Positions 37,326-45,193 of a stretch of DNA of 49,968 bases are shown in pieces (position 1 is the first letter of the stretch; each line of letters begins with the position of its first letter). This stretch comes from a virus: positions 1 through 49,968 of the IMG/VR virus record IMGVR_UViG_3300049793_000122. One strand, given 5' to 3'. The notes beneath the pieces were generated by a model, which was not told where the DNA came from, ran no database searches, and worked only from the letters and a program-made list of their open reading frames with translations. Made by a program: the position numbers and the translations under genes.

Positions 37326-37715
37326 ATGGCCGGCAATAAAAACAGCGGCCGACCTCCGTTCGAGCCGACGGAGGACCAGCGCGAGAAAGTCCGCGTTTGC
37401 AAGGCTGGCGGCATGTCGAATGAAGCAATTGCCATTGCTCTTGGCATCGCGCCCCACACGCTGACCAAGCATTTTTTTGCGGACGTTGAACTTGGTGCCG
37501 CGAAGGTGACGGCCGAAATCCTGATGGCTCGATACCATTCAGCCAAGGCCGGGAACGTCGCCGCCCAGAACAGATTGCTGGAAACCGCCGGTGCCTTGCC
37601 GCCGAAGCCAGCCAAACCAGCGCCAAGAGTGCCGGCCAAGGGCAAGAAGGAAATCCTCGACGAGGAGGCCCAGGTTTCGCGGGCAAGCCCTGGCTGGGGT
37701 GACGTCCTGCAATGA
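37326..37715 (+). CDS. terS: Terminase small subunit
   Basis: A 129-residue protein with GRPPFEPTEDQREKVRVCKA, then AIAIALGIAPHTLTKHFFAD (HTH) and GNVAAQNRLLETAG, matching small terminases that bind packaging sites. The C-terminal part is Lys/Pro-rich and ends in SPGWGDVLQ. The 104 bp upstream contain CCCC/GGGG pairing and a run of eight T. It overlaps the large subunit by ATGA. Confidence 0.85.
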   Translation: MAGNKNSGRPPFEPTEDQREKVRVCKAGGMSNEAIAIALGIAPHTLTKHFFADVELGAAKVTAEILMARYHSAKAGNVAAQNRLLETAGALPPKPAKPAPRVPAKGKKEILDEEAQVSRASPGWGDVLQ

Positions 37716-39424
37716 CAGGATGGAATTTCGCGCAGCCTGACTGGTTCGCGCGGCTGAAATCGACAGGTCGACTGGTTCCCGATCTGCCACTGTTCACTGC
37801 CAAGGCCGACAAGGCGGTCAGGATATTCGACAAGCTGCGAGTGCCTGACATTGCCGACCAGCCGGCATTTGCCGAGGCGGCCGGCGACTGGTTCCGCGAT
37901 ATCGTCCGGGTGGTGTTTGGCTCGCTCGATGACTTCGGCGTCCGGCATGTGCCCGAGGTCTTCTCGCTGGTGGCGAAGAAGAACTCCAAGACGACCAACG
38001 GTGCCGGGCTGATGCTCACCGCGCTGCTGGTCAATGAGGTGCCGCGCGGCGAGTTCTTGTTCGTGGCGCCAACGCAAGAGATCGCCGACCTCGCCTTTCA
38101 ACAGGCGGCCGGCATGATCGATGCCGATCCAGAGGGGTATCTGCAAAAGCGGTTCCACGTCATCGAGAACCGCAAGACGATTCGCGACCGGACGAACAAG
38201 GCCTTCGTGAAGGTGAAAACCTTCGACATGAAGGTGATGACGGGCGCGAAGCCGATCGGAGTTTTGATCGACGAGCTCCACATCATGGGGCAGATGCATT
38301 TTGCGTCTCGGGTCATCGGGCAGATCCGTGGCGCGCTGCAATCGAAGAAGAACGGCTTCCTGCTGATCATCTCGACGCAAAGCGATGAGCCGCCGGCGGG
38401 AGTGTTCCGGGCCGAACTGATGTATGCCCGCGGCGTTCGCGATGGCCGCATTCCAAATTCGCGGATGCTGCCGATCGTCTACGAGTTCCCTGAGGAGATG
38501 CAGACCGATCAGTCGAAGCCATGGGCCGAGCCAGTCAACTGGCCGATGGTCACGCCGAACCTTGGCCGGTCGCAGCATCTCGACACGATGATCTCGGGTT
38601 TTGCCGAGGCGAGAGAAAAGGGCGACGGAGAGGAACGGCGCTGGGCTTCTCAGCATCTGAACATCGAAATCGGTCTGGCGCTGCATAGCGACAGATGGGC
38701 GGGAACAGACTTTTGGCTCGGCAATCCGAAGACCGGCGCATCGAACGTCGACAAGACGCTGACGATGCAGGAGGTCATCCGGCGCTCGGAAGTGATCGTC
38801 GTCGGGATTGACGGCGGCGGGCTCGACGATCTGCTCGGCCTGGCGGTGTTGGGTCGAGAGAAGGAAACCGGCAAACTGCTGCTCTGGTGCCATGCCTGGG
38901 CGCACGAGATCGTCAAGGAACGCCGCAAGGAAATCGCGCCCAAGCTCGACGATCTGGCAAAGGTCGGCGAACTGACCTTCGTCAAGTTGCCTGGTGAAGA
39001 TGTCGATCACCTCGCTGACATGGTGTTCGAGGTCGAGGCATCCGGGTTGCTGGCCGCGGAGAATACGGTCGGCGTCGATAGTTTCGGCGTTGCGGCCATC
39101 ACCAAGGCGCTGACCGGCGAGGACGGCATCGAGAAGGAACGCATCGTCGGCATCTCGCAGGGCTGGAAGCTGAACGGTGCCATCAAGGATACGGAACGCG
39201 ATCTCGCCGGCGGGAACATCATCCATCCCGGCCAGGCGCTCATGAACTTCGCCGTCGGCAACGCCAAGATCGTTCCGCGCGGCAACGCCATCTCGATCGA
39301 CAAGCAGGTCTCCGGATCGGCCAAGATCGATCCGCTGATGGCAACCTTACACGCAAAGGTGCTGATGGGACTGAGCCCACAGCCGAAGACGATACCGACT
39401 TACGAGCTTTTCCTGGTCGCCTGA
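37712..39424 (+). CDS. terL: Terminase large subunit
   Basis: A 570-residue protein of the Terminase_1 (HK97-like) type. Walker A is AKKNSKTT (residues 88-95), Walker B VLIDEL with D187-E188, followed by LIISTQSDEPP as the coupling motif. The nuclease domain starts at VVGIDGGGLDDLLGL. It powers DNA translocation into the procapsid and cuts concatemers. The last 25 bp overlap the end of an antisense gene. Confidence 0.92.
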   Translation: MTGWNFAQPDWFARLKSTGRLVPDLPLFTAKADKAVRIFDKLRVPDIADQPAFAEAAGDWFRDIVRVVFGSLDDFGVRHVPEVFSLVAKKNSKTTNGAGLMLTALLVNEVPRGEFLFVAPTQEIADLAFQQAAGMIDADPEGYLQKRFHVIENRKTIRDRTNKAFVKVKTFDMKVMTGAKPIGVLIDELHIMGQMHFASRVIGQIRGALQSKKNGFLLIISTQSDEPPAGVFRAELMYARGVRDGRIPNSRMLPIVYEFPEEMQTDQSKPWAEPVNWPMVTPNLGRSQHLDTMISGFAEAREKGDGEERRWASQHLNIEIGLALHSDRWAGTDFWLGNPKTGASNVDKTLTMQEVIRRSEVIVVGIDGGGLDDLLGLAVLGREKETGKLLLWCHAWAHEIVKERRKEIAPKLDDLAKVGELTFVKLPGEDVDHLADMVFEVEASGLLAAENTVGVDSFGVAAITKALTGEDGIEKERIVGISQGWKLNGAIKDTERDLAGGNIIHPGQALMNFAVGNAKIVPRGNAISIDKQVSGSAKIDPLMATLHAKVLMGLSPQPKTIPTYELFLVA

Positions 39425-39792
39425 GACCAATCCCGCAATTCGCGAAGGGTCTTTCTGCCCAAGTTTCCTATCCTGAGTAACTCTGAGTCGCTCTGGTTGC
39501 GGACCCAAGTTTTCCAGTCTGATTCAGCCCACGACCCGTATCCAGTGGTAGCCCACATAAGCACGCTCTGTGCCCTTATGGATAAGCTGGGGCAACTCTT
39601 AAGTTCGGCACGTTCGGTCAGCGTATGTTTTGGCTTGGGCTTCGGTGGCGATTTGCCGTTGAGTTCAGCGAGACGCTCACGGCGCTGCATCCACAACGAA
39701 GCCAGTTCGATCTGCTTCCCTTCGATCTGCTCGTTGATGTCGCTCAACAAGTAATCGTTCCAATGCTCATCGCGGGCTTTATGCGATGTCAT
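39400..39792 (-). CDS. Partner A of antisense HTH cassette: RNAP alpha-CTD-like protein
   Basis: A 130-residue protein from ATG 39792, with GGAGG seven bases upstream. Residues 1-60 are a charged helix and a KPKPK linker. Residues 68-122 end with ELLRIGNLGRKTLRELRDW, very close to the helix-hairpin-helix of the RNA polymerase alpha C-terminal domain (usual form LLRxPNxGRKSLNEI). It may contact DNA or transcription factors in place of host alpha. It is coupled to the HTH gene by ATGA and converges on terL. Confidence 0.65.
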   Translation of the reverse strand: MTSHKARDEHWNDYLLSDINEQIEGKQIELASLWMQRRERLAELNGKSPPKPKPKHTLTERAELKSCPSLSIRAQSVLMWATTGYGSWAESDWKTWVRNQSDSELLRIGNLGRKTLRELRDWSQATRKSS

Positions 39793-39965
39793 TTCCATTC
39801 CTCCAGCCGGTGATAGAGCGCAGCACAGGCGAGCGCCACGGTTTGGGGAGCGCCATCGCGCTTGTAACGGGTGATCGTGTTCGGCTTCACATCGAGCAGT
39901 TCGGCAGCCTTGGCGGCGCTGATCTGCATGGCCTTGAGCCAACTTTGAAATTCTTCGCTTGTCAT
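39789..39965 (-). CDS. HTH regulator of antisense cassette A
   Basis: A 58-residue XRE-like HTH protein: MTSEEFQSWLKAMQISAAKA, then LLDVKPNTITRYKRDGAPQT and CAALYHRLEEWK. It has the same length as the paralog at 44968-45144, and most residues are identical. The ATG lies 6 bases after the -10, implying a leaderless mRNA. It likely represses its own promoter through the adjacent palindrome. Confidence 0.85.
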   Translation of the reverse strand: MTSEEFQSWLKAMQISAAKAAELLDVKPNTITRYKRDGAPQTVALACAALYHRLEEWK

Positions 39966-39971
39966 GCCCCG

Positions 39972-40013
39972 AACCTAACCGGTTCGCAGAGCGCTGTCAT
40001 CACCAAAATGGTG
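39972..40013 (-). promoter_or_regulatory. Promoter and palindromic operator of cassette A
   Basis: On the minus strand: palindrome CACCA-AAA-TGGTG in plus notation (40001-40013), directly followed by -35 ATGACA (40000-39995), a 17-bp spacer and a weak -10 TAGGTT (39977-39972). Cassette B has the same order and spacing. Confidence 0.6.
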
Positions 40014-40053
40014 AATATATCGTGCTTTTGACGAGGCGTAACGTATATTAGAC

Positions 40054-40088
40054 GGGTCGATGAAGCACTTGCGATGCCTCACCGACCC
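40054..40088 (+). other. Long imperfect hairpin before GIY-YIG gene
   Basis: GGGTCGATGAAGC (40054-40066) pairs with GCCTCACCGACCC (40076-40088) with two mismatches and a 9-base loop. No U-tract follows, so it is not a standard terminator. It may structure the leader of the endonuclease gene. Confidence 0.5.
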
Positions 40089-40118
40089 TGACCTGACGAA
40101 CCTTTAAGGGAGGCTCGA

Positions 40119-40700
40119 ATGGCTCTACCAAAGGTGAGCGCTATTTATGAGATCGTCAACACGATCACCGGCCATCGTTATGTGGGTAGCGCGGTCAATC
40201 TGAGGCTACGGTGGGCACGACATCGGCATGATCTTCCAAAGGGAGTTCACCGGAACCGTTACCTGCAAAATGCGTGGAACAAGTACGGCAGGGATGCCTT
40301 CGAATTTCGGATCATTGAACTCTGCGCGCCGCAAGACCTCATCAGCCGAGAGCAGCACTACCTTGACGCCGGCTGCGATTACAATATCGCCAAAGTCGCC
40401 GGCTCGCCTCTAGGCACAAGACGATCTGCTGAAACGCGGGCGCTACTGTCCGCCATGCAGATTGGCAAAAAGTGTTCGCCCGAAGCGATTGCGAGATCAG
40501 CCGCCGGACATCGTGGTCTCAAGCGACCACCTGACGCTGTCGAGCGAACCGCCGCCGCCAATCGAGGCATCAAACGTACGCCAGAGGGTAGAGCCAAGAC
40601 TTCGGCTGCAATGATCGCGCGCATGAATGATGAACTGAGAGCCAAGATGTCGGCCTCATCAAGAGCCGCATGGGCTCGGCGCAAAGTCGCCAAAGTCTAA
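40119..40700 (+). CDS. GIY-YIG homing endonuclease with NUMOD3 repeats
   Basis: A 193-residue protein. Residues 8-95 carry AIYEIVNTITGHRYVGSAVN, LRLRWARHRHDL, NRYLQNAWNKYGRDAFEF and SREQHYLDAGCDYNI, a classic GIY-YIG domain. Residues 100-190 carry NUMOD3-like DNA-binding repeats (GTRRSAETRALLSAMQIG, GLKRPPDAVERTAAANRG). It follows GGGAGG and is inserted between terL and the protease-capsid gene. Free-standing mobile endonuclease. Confidence 0.9.
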   Translation: MALPKVSAIYEIVNTITGHRYVGSAVNLRLRWARHRHDLPKGVHRNRYLQNAWNKYGRDAFEFRIIELCAPQDLISREQHYLDAGCDYNIAKVAGSPLGTRRSAETRALLSAMQIGKKCSPEAIARSAAGHRGLKRPPDAVERTAAANRGIKRTPEGRAKTSAAMIARMNDELRAKMSASSRAAWARRKVAKV

Positions 40701-40732
40701 TAACTTCATCTGAATAGAATTGGAGGTCCGAC

Positions 40733-42700
40733 ATGGTCATGTCGAGCCGCGCATACTCCTTGCTTGATATCAAGGAGATGGACGATAAAACTCGCACATT
40801 CGTTGGCATCGCCACGACTCCGAGTACAGATTTGATGGAAGATATAGTAGAGCCGAAGGGCGGAGTCTTCCAACTACCTATCCCATTTCTTTGGCAGCAT
40901 GACAGCGATCGGCCGGTTGGCCATGTGATCAGCGCCAAGGTTTTGAATACCGGCATCGAAGTCAAGGTTAAGCTTCAGCAGACCGACGAACCGGGGCCGG
41001 TCAAGGATCGTCTAGATTCCGCGTGGCAGGACATCAAACTGCGGCTCGTGCGGGGACTTTCGATTGGTTTCAAAGGCATCGAGACTGCCCGCATAGAAGG
41101 CACTTTCGGCACTCGATTTATCAAATGGCTTTGGCTGGAATTGTCTGCGGTCACGATCGCCGCGAACAGCGAAGCATCGATTCTTTCAATCAAACAATTC
41201 GATACGAACGCTCGGGCCGCGACAGGCCACATCGAGCGTTCGTCGTCGAGACTTCCCGGCGCTACGGGATCTTCAACCCTGCAAATCAACTCCCAGTCGG
41301 GAAAAGGAACTACGAAAATGACTACCATTCTTGAGCTTCAGGAGAAGCGTAAGAACAACTTCCTCCGCATCGAGGAAATTGATGCATCGGCGAACGGACG
41401 CACGAAGACCGAGGATGAGCGTAAGGAATTCAAGACGCTCCGCTCGGAAATCGAGGCGCTCGATGTCGAGATCGACGAAAAGCAGTTCATTGAGACGGCC
41501 AAGGCCGGCACGGCGAAGGTCGTGAAGGCGGGCAATAGCGACGAAGGCACCGCATCGCGCGGCTGGACCGCGCCGGCCACAGCGAAGAAGAAGGAAGAGC
41601 CGGGCATTCGGTTCACGCGCTATTTGAAGGCGCGCGCAGTCAGCAAACTCGAAATGATGACGGTCGATGTCGTGGCCAAGGGTATGTATGGTCAGGATAG
41701 CGAGACTTATCATTTGGTCACCAAGGCCAACGAAGTGCTTCCAGGCACGACCGTCTCCGGCAATTGGGGCTACAATCTGATTTCGCAGGAAGGCGGCGCA
41801 ATGGCCGAGTTCCTCGAATTCCTCCGCGAAGGGACAATCGTCGGCAAATTCGGAACGAATGGCATCCCTGCGCTGCGCACCGTCCCGTTCTACCGTCCGA
41901 TCGTTTCGCAGACGGAAGGCGGCGACGGCTATTGGGTCGGCGAAGCAAAGCCCAAGACTCCTGTGGAGTTCGGCTTTAATCGCGACGTTCTTACTCCTCT
42001 GAAGATGGCGAACATTTGCGTCCTTTCGGACGAGAATATTCGTTATTCGACACCGGAATCGGATGTCATCATCCGCGACCAGCTTGCGAAGGCTCTGATC
42101 AAGGTCGAGGATCTGACCTTCGTCGATCCGTCAAATGGCGGCTCGTCCGGCGTCAAGCCGGCATCGATCACCAACGGCGCCCCGGCAATCGTGGCTACCG
42201 GCACCGGTGATGCCGACGACATCATCCTGGATATTCGCTCGCTGCTGGCGAAGTACACCGACGCCAACAACGATCCGACGACAGCGGTATTCATCATGTC
42301 GCCGAACAATGCCAATGCACTGGGCACGATGCTCAATGCCTTGGGTCAGTTGCAGTTCCCCACGATGAGTATGCGCGGTGGAATGCTGATGGGCTATCCG
42401 GTGATCGTGTCGAAACATGTTGGTACGAACGTCGTGCTCGTCAATGCAAACGACATTCTGATCAACAGCGGCAGCATTCAGGTCGATGTCAGCAACCAGG
42501 CCAGCATCGAAATGAAGGAAAACGGTCATTTCACGCAGGATGGTGCAGCCGGCACCGGCGCCTCGCTAGTCTCGCTGTGGCAGAACAATCTCGTCGCGTT
42601 CCGCGCAGAGAAAGTTTCGAACTGGATGGTGGCTCCGGAGCGCATTGCCGTGGCCTACCTCACCGCCACTGCATGGGGTGGTGCGGTCGTTCCGTCCTGA
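40733..42700 (+). CDS. Prohead protease-major capsid protein fusion (HK97 type)
   Basis: A 655-residue polyprotein. Residues 5-150 are an S78-type prohead protease (FLWQHDSDRPVGHV with His, RGLSIGFKG with Ser, ELSAVTIAANSEA). Residues 196-655 are the HK97-fold capsid protein with a helical delta domain (LELQEKRKNNFLRIEEIDA) and a body with VPFYRPIVSQTEGGDGYWVG. An internal ATG at 41318 preceded by AAAAGGA could also give free capsid protein of 460 residues. Forms the head shell. Confidence 0.9.
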   Translation: MVMSSRAYSLLDIKEMDDKTRTFVGIATTPSTDLMEDIVEPKGGVFQLPIPFLWQHDSDRPVGHVISAKVLNTGIEVKVKLQQTDEPGPVKDRLDSAWQDIKLRLVRGLSIGFKGIETARIEGTFGTRFIKWLWLELSAVTIAANSEASILSIKQFDTNARAATGHIERSSSRLPGATGSSTLQINSQSGKGTTKMTTILELQEKRKNNFLRIEEIDASANGRTKTEDERKEFKTLRSEIEALDVEIDEKQFIETAKAGTAKVVKAGNSDEGTASRGWTAPATAKKKEEPGIRFTRYLKARAVSKLEMMTVDVVAKGMYGQDSETYHLVTKANEVLPGTTVSGNWGYNLISQEGGAMAEFLEFLREGTIVGKFGTNGIPALRTVPFYRPIVSQTEGGDGYWVGEAKPKTPVEFGFNRDVLTPLKMANICVLSDENIRYSTPESDVIIRDQLAKALIKVEDLTFVDPSNGGSSGVKPASITNGAPAIVATGTGDADDIILDIRSLLAKYTDANNDPTTAVFIMSPNNANALGTMLNALGQLQFPTMSMRGGMLMGYPVIVSKHVGTNVVLVNANDILINSGSIQVDVSNQASIEMKENGHFTQDGAAGTGASLVSLWQNNLVAFRAEKVSNWMVAPERIAVAYLTATAWGGAVVPS

Positions 42701-42714
42701 TTCCTGACATCATG

Positions 42715-42738
42715 AGCGGGCGGCTACGGTCGCCCGCT
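42715..42738 (+). other. Strong hairpin after capsid gene
   Basis: AGCGGGCG (42715-42722) pairs perfectly with CGCCCGCT (42731-42738) around an 8-base loop. It is followed by TTCCCTCCTTG rather than a U-run, so it may stabilise the capsid mRNA 3' end or act as a weak attenuator. Confidence 0.6.
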
Positions 42739-42761
42739 TCCCTCCTTGAAAGGCCGGCAAG

Positions 42762-43190
42762 ATGAAGCTCACAGCAACGAAGTCCTTTTCCTACAATACG
42801 CGCAGGCTGCTAGCAGGCGATCATTTCGAGGCAAAGCCAGCGCACGGCCGGCTGCTGATCGCCGTCAAGAGGGCGCGCGAACAGCGCGAGCCGGGCAAGA
42901 TCAGCGCGCTGCCGAAGGCCATTGCCGAAAAGGTTAAGCCCCAAGTCGCCAAAGCAGAGCCGCCGGCAGAAGTCATTGCAAAACCTGTCGAGGTGACATC
43001 AGAGCCTGCCGCGGTAGAAGACCTTGCCCCACTGCGCGAGGAATATCAGGCCAAGGTCGGCAAACGTCCATTCATGGGCTGGGACGCAGAGACCCTGCGC
43101 GCTAAGATGGCAGAGGCTGATGTGCCGGCGGCTGACGAAGCCGATGTCGAGGAAACAGACGAGGATGACGACGAGACCGCCTCATCGTGA
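42762..43190 (+). CDS. Head-region protein of unknown function
   Basis: A 142-residue protein. The N-terminus (MKLTATKSFSYNTRRLLAGD) is beta-like. The middle is a Lys/Pro/Ala linker. Residues 88-120 (APLREEYQAKVGKRPFMGWD, then AETLRAKM) resemble a SAP-like helical motif, and the tail is strongly acidic. Position after the capsid suggests a head-decoration or completion role. Confidence 0.6.
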   Translation: MKLTATKSFSYNTRRLLAGDHFEAKPAHGRLLIAVKRAREQREPGKISALPKAIAEKVKPQVAKAEPPAEVIAKPVEVTSEPAAVEDLAPLREEYQAKVGKRPFMGWDAETLRAKMAEADVPAADEADVEETDEDDDETASS

Positions 43191-43741
43191 GGTGCCTGGA
43201 GATCGGGCCGAACAAGGCGAAGATCGCCGGATTCGAAACCCTCGATATAGTGGCCGGGCCGCTCGTCGATCATGTCGGTGATGCAAGCGCTCCGCCTTTT
43301 GCTGATGGGACGTTTGATCTCGTCTATTCGAGCCATGTCCTTGAGCATATCGAGTGGGAAGGTGTCGCCGACACTGTCAAGCAGTGGGCACGCATTCTCA
43401 AATCGGATGGCTGGCTCGAGGTGCATACCATCGATGCCCGCCGGCTGATGGCCGCGCTCCTGCACTTCGATGAGACCGGCGAGTGGACCGGCCCGAACCC
43501 GACATGGCGCGAGGCGCAGACCGGCGGCGATCCCTATCTGTGGTGCGTTGCCCGGTTGATGAACTATCCCAAGGGCGGCAACGAATATCAGAAGCACCGC
43601 ATGCTGCTGACGCCGAACTACCTGGCGCGCTGCTTCAAGGATGCCGGTCTGGTCGATCTGGAGCCGCTGACCCGCGAGGACGCGCGTGCATCTCGCCATC
43701 ATGCATTCATCAATCTCGGCCTGAAAGGGCGAAAGCCCTGA
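43187..43741 (+). CDS. SAM-dependent methyltransferase (class I)
   Basis: A 184-residue protein starting at GTG. CLEIGPNKAKIAGFETLDIV is motif I, then PPFADGTFDLVYSSHVLEHI and GWLEVHTIDARRLM, as in the Methyltransf_11 type used for sugars and small molecules. It overlaps the upstream gene by 4 bp and the PRTase gene by 1 bp. With the glycosyltransferases downstream it probably modifies a glycan or a sugar precursor. Confidence 0.8.
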   Translation: MRCLEIGPNKAKIAGFETLDIVAGPLVDHVGDASAPPFADGTFDLVYSSHVLEHIEWEGVADTVKQWARILKSDGWLEVHTIDARRLMAALLHFDETGEWTGPNPTWREAQTGGDPYLWCVARLMNYPKGGNEYQKHRMLLTPNYLARCFKDAGLVDLEPLTREDARASRHHAFINLGLKGRKP

Positions 43742-44565
43742 TGTTGAGCGTCCGCAGCATCGCCGATCTCAATCGGGCCATCATCGCCAACCTGCACCGG
43801 CTCGATCGCAATTCGTTCGATGTCGTTGTCGGCATTCCGCGCTCGGGCATGATCCCGGCATCGATCCTTGCAACGGCGCTGCAGTTGCCGCTGTCGGATG
43901 TGGAGAGTTTCGCCAGGGGATATGTGTTCGAGCGCTCTGGCCGGCTTGCCGGCGCGGGCAAGCGCATCCTGCTGGTCGACGACACAGTCAATCACGGCAC
44001 GGCGATGGCCAATGCTGTCAAGCGCATCGGCGCAGGCGTCGCGATCACACGGTTCTGCGTCTTCGGGCCGTACCGCGGCATTGACGGCCTGGTCGACATC
44101 TTCTGCGAGACCGTGCAGGGGCCGCGCGCCTTCGAATGGAACATTGTGAAGCACGCGCGCCTCAACCGCTGGTGCTTCGACTTCGACGGCGTCTTCTGCC
44201 GGGATCCGTCAAAAGAGGAAAACGACGACGGCGCGCGCTATCTGCGCTTCATCGACACCGCCGAGCCATTATTCATCCCGACGCGGCCGATCGGCCATAT
44301 TGTGACTGGCCGGCTGGAAAAATACCGCGCGGCAACCGATGCATGGCTTCGCCGCTACGGGATCCAATATTCGAGCATGACGATGATGCCATTTGCAACC
44401 AAGCAGGAAAGAATGGCGCACGGCGGGCGCGGGCAGTGGAAGGCCGAGAAATTCAGCCAGATCGGCGCCGAGTTCTTCATTGAGTCTGATCGCAAGCAGG
44501 CCGGCATCATTGCCGCCGCGAGCGGACTGCCTGTGTGGTGTGTCAAGACACAGAGCCTTGCATGA
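43741..44565 (+). CDS. Phosphoribosyltransferase-HAD-like fusion
   Basis: A 274-residue protein. Residues 1-135 form a type I PRTase domain with ILLVDDTVNHGTAM as the PRPP-binding motif and VVGIPRSGMIPAS before it. Residues 138-274 begin WCFDFDGVFCRDPS, the first motif of a HAD phosphatase, and contain FFIESDRKQAGIIA as a later motif. The enzyme could make and dephosphorylate a ribosyl compound. It lies in the sugar-modification cassette. Confidence 0.75.
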   Translation: MLSVRSIADLNRAIIANLHRLDRNSFDVVVGIPRSGMIPASILATALQLPLSDVESFARGYVFERSGRLAGAGKRILLVDDTVNHGTAMANAVKRIGAGVAITRFCVFGPYRGIDGLVDIFCETVQGPRAFEWNIVKHARLNRWCFDFDGVFCRDPSKEENDDGARYLRFIDTAEPLFIPTRPIGHIVTGRLEKYRAATDAWLRRYGIQYSSMTMMPFATKQERMAHGGRGQWKAEKFSQIGAEFFIESDRKQAGIIAAASGLPVWCVKTQSLA

Positions 44566-44971
44566 GAGCGGTGGCGATGCCCAGCAGCAATCGATCAGCG
44601 CGCGGGAACTGATCTTCGTCCAATACTTCTGCGAGATATTCCCCAAGCTGCCGAAGCGGCTCCGGAGACCTATCGATAGCAACGGAAAGGAAGTGTTCGG
44701 CTTCTTCGTGAGCGTCGATCCGCGCTGCCAACAGTATCTCAATTTCATCAGCGGCTTCCTCGAAATGGAGTGCATCGCCAAGGGCCGTTGCCGTTTCCTC
44801 GCTTCTGGCGGTTGCCGCACGTTCGCGTAGGCGATGTCTCAAATCGGACGGCTGTAGCGTGTCGCCAAGGCGCGCAAGAAGTTTCGCTGCATAGGCGTCG
44901 GCCCCTGCGTCGATGATTTCAGGATCGATGTCGTGCTTAAGAAAGTCTGCGATAACCTCAAGAGGCGTCAT
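44543..44971 (-). CDS. Partner B of antisense HTH cassette, unknown
   Basis: A 142-residue acidic helical protein from ATG 44971 (MTPLEVIADFLKHDIDPEII), with the same GGAGG-AATGGAA leader as partner A. Later parts include HFEEAADEIEILLAARIDAH and a Leu-rich end. It shares no visible similarity with partner A. Its last 23 bp overlap the PRTase gene tail to tail. It may be the effector of the cassette; function unknown. Confidence 0.65.
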   Translation of the reverse strand: MTPLEVIADFLKHDIDPEIIDAGADAYAAKLLARLGDTLQPSDLRHRLRERAATARSEETATALGDALHFEEAADEIEILLAARIDAHEEAEHFLSVAIDRSPEPLRQLGEYLAEVLDEDQFPRADRLLLGIATALMQGSVS

Positions 44972-45144
44972 TTCCATTCCTCCATCCGGTGATAGAGCGC
45001 AGCGCACGCAAGACTGACCGTCTGCGGGGCGCCTTCCTTCTTGTATCGGGTGATCGTGTTCACGTTGACGCCTAGCAGGCGAGCCGCCTCGGCGCCGGTG
45101 ATCTTCATGGCTTTGAGCCAAGTGCAAAATTCATTCGCTGTCAT
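44968..45144 (-). CDS. HTH regulator of antisense cassette B
   Basis: A 58-residue XRE-like HTH protein: MTANEFCTWLKAMKITGAEA, then LLGVNVNTITRYKKEGAPQT and CAALYHRMEEWK. It is a paralog of the product at 39789-39965. The ATG lies 6 bases after a perfect TATAAT, so transcription should begin at or next to the start codon (leaderless). It likely represses its own promoter. Confidence 0.85.
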   Translation of the reverse strand: MTANEFCTWLKAMKITGAEAARLLGVNVNTITRYKKEGAPQTVSLACAALYHRMEEWK

Positions 45145-45150
45145 ACCCCG

Positions 45151-45193
45151 ATTATAGGGACGTTTCGGCGCTCATGTCATCTACAAAATGTGG
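45151..45193 (-). promoter_or_regulatory. Promoter and operator of cassette B
   Basis: On the minus strand: near-palindrome CTACA-AAA-TGTGG in plus notation (45181-45193), then -35 ATGACA (45180-45175), an 18-bp spacer and a perfect -10 TATAAT (45156-45151). The order is the same as in cassette A. Confidence 0.75.

Noticed and set aside
37289-39226. 645-codon open frame on the minus strand
   Set aside because: Antisense to both terminase genes, whose motifs are intact. The antisense protein is His/Arg/Asp-rich and unstructured, a GC-rich shadow.
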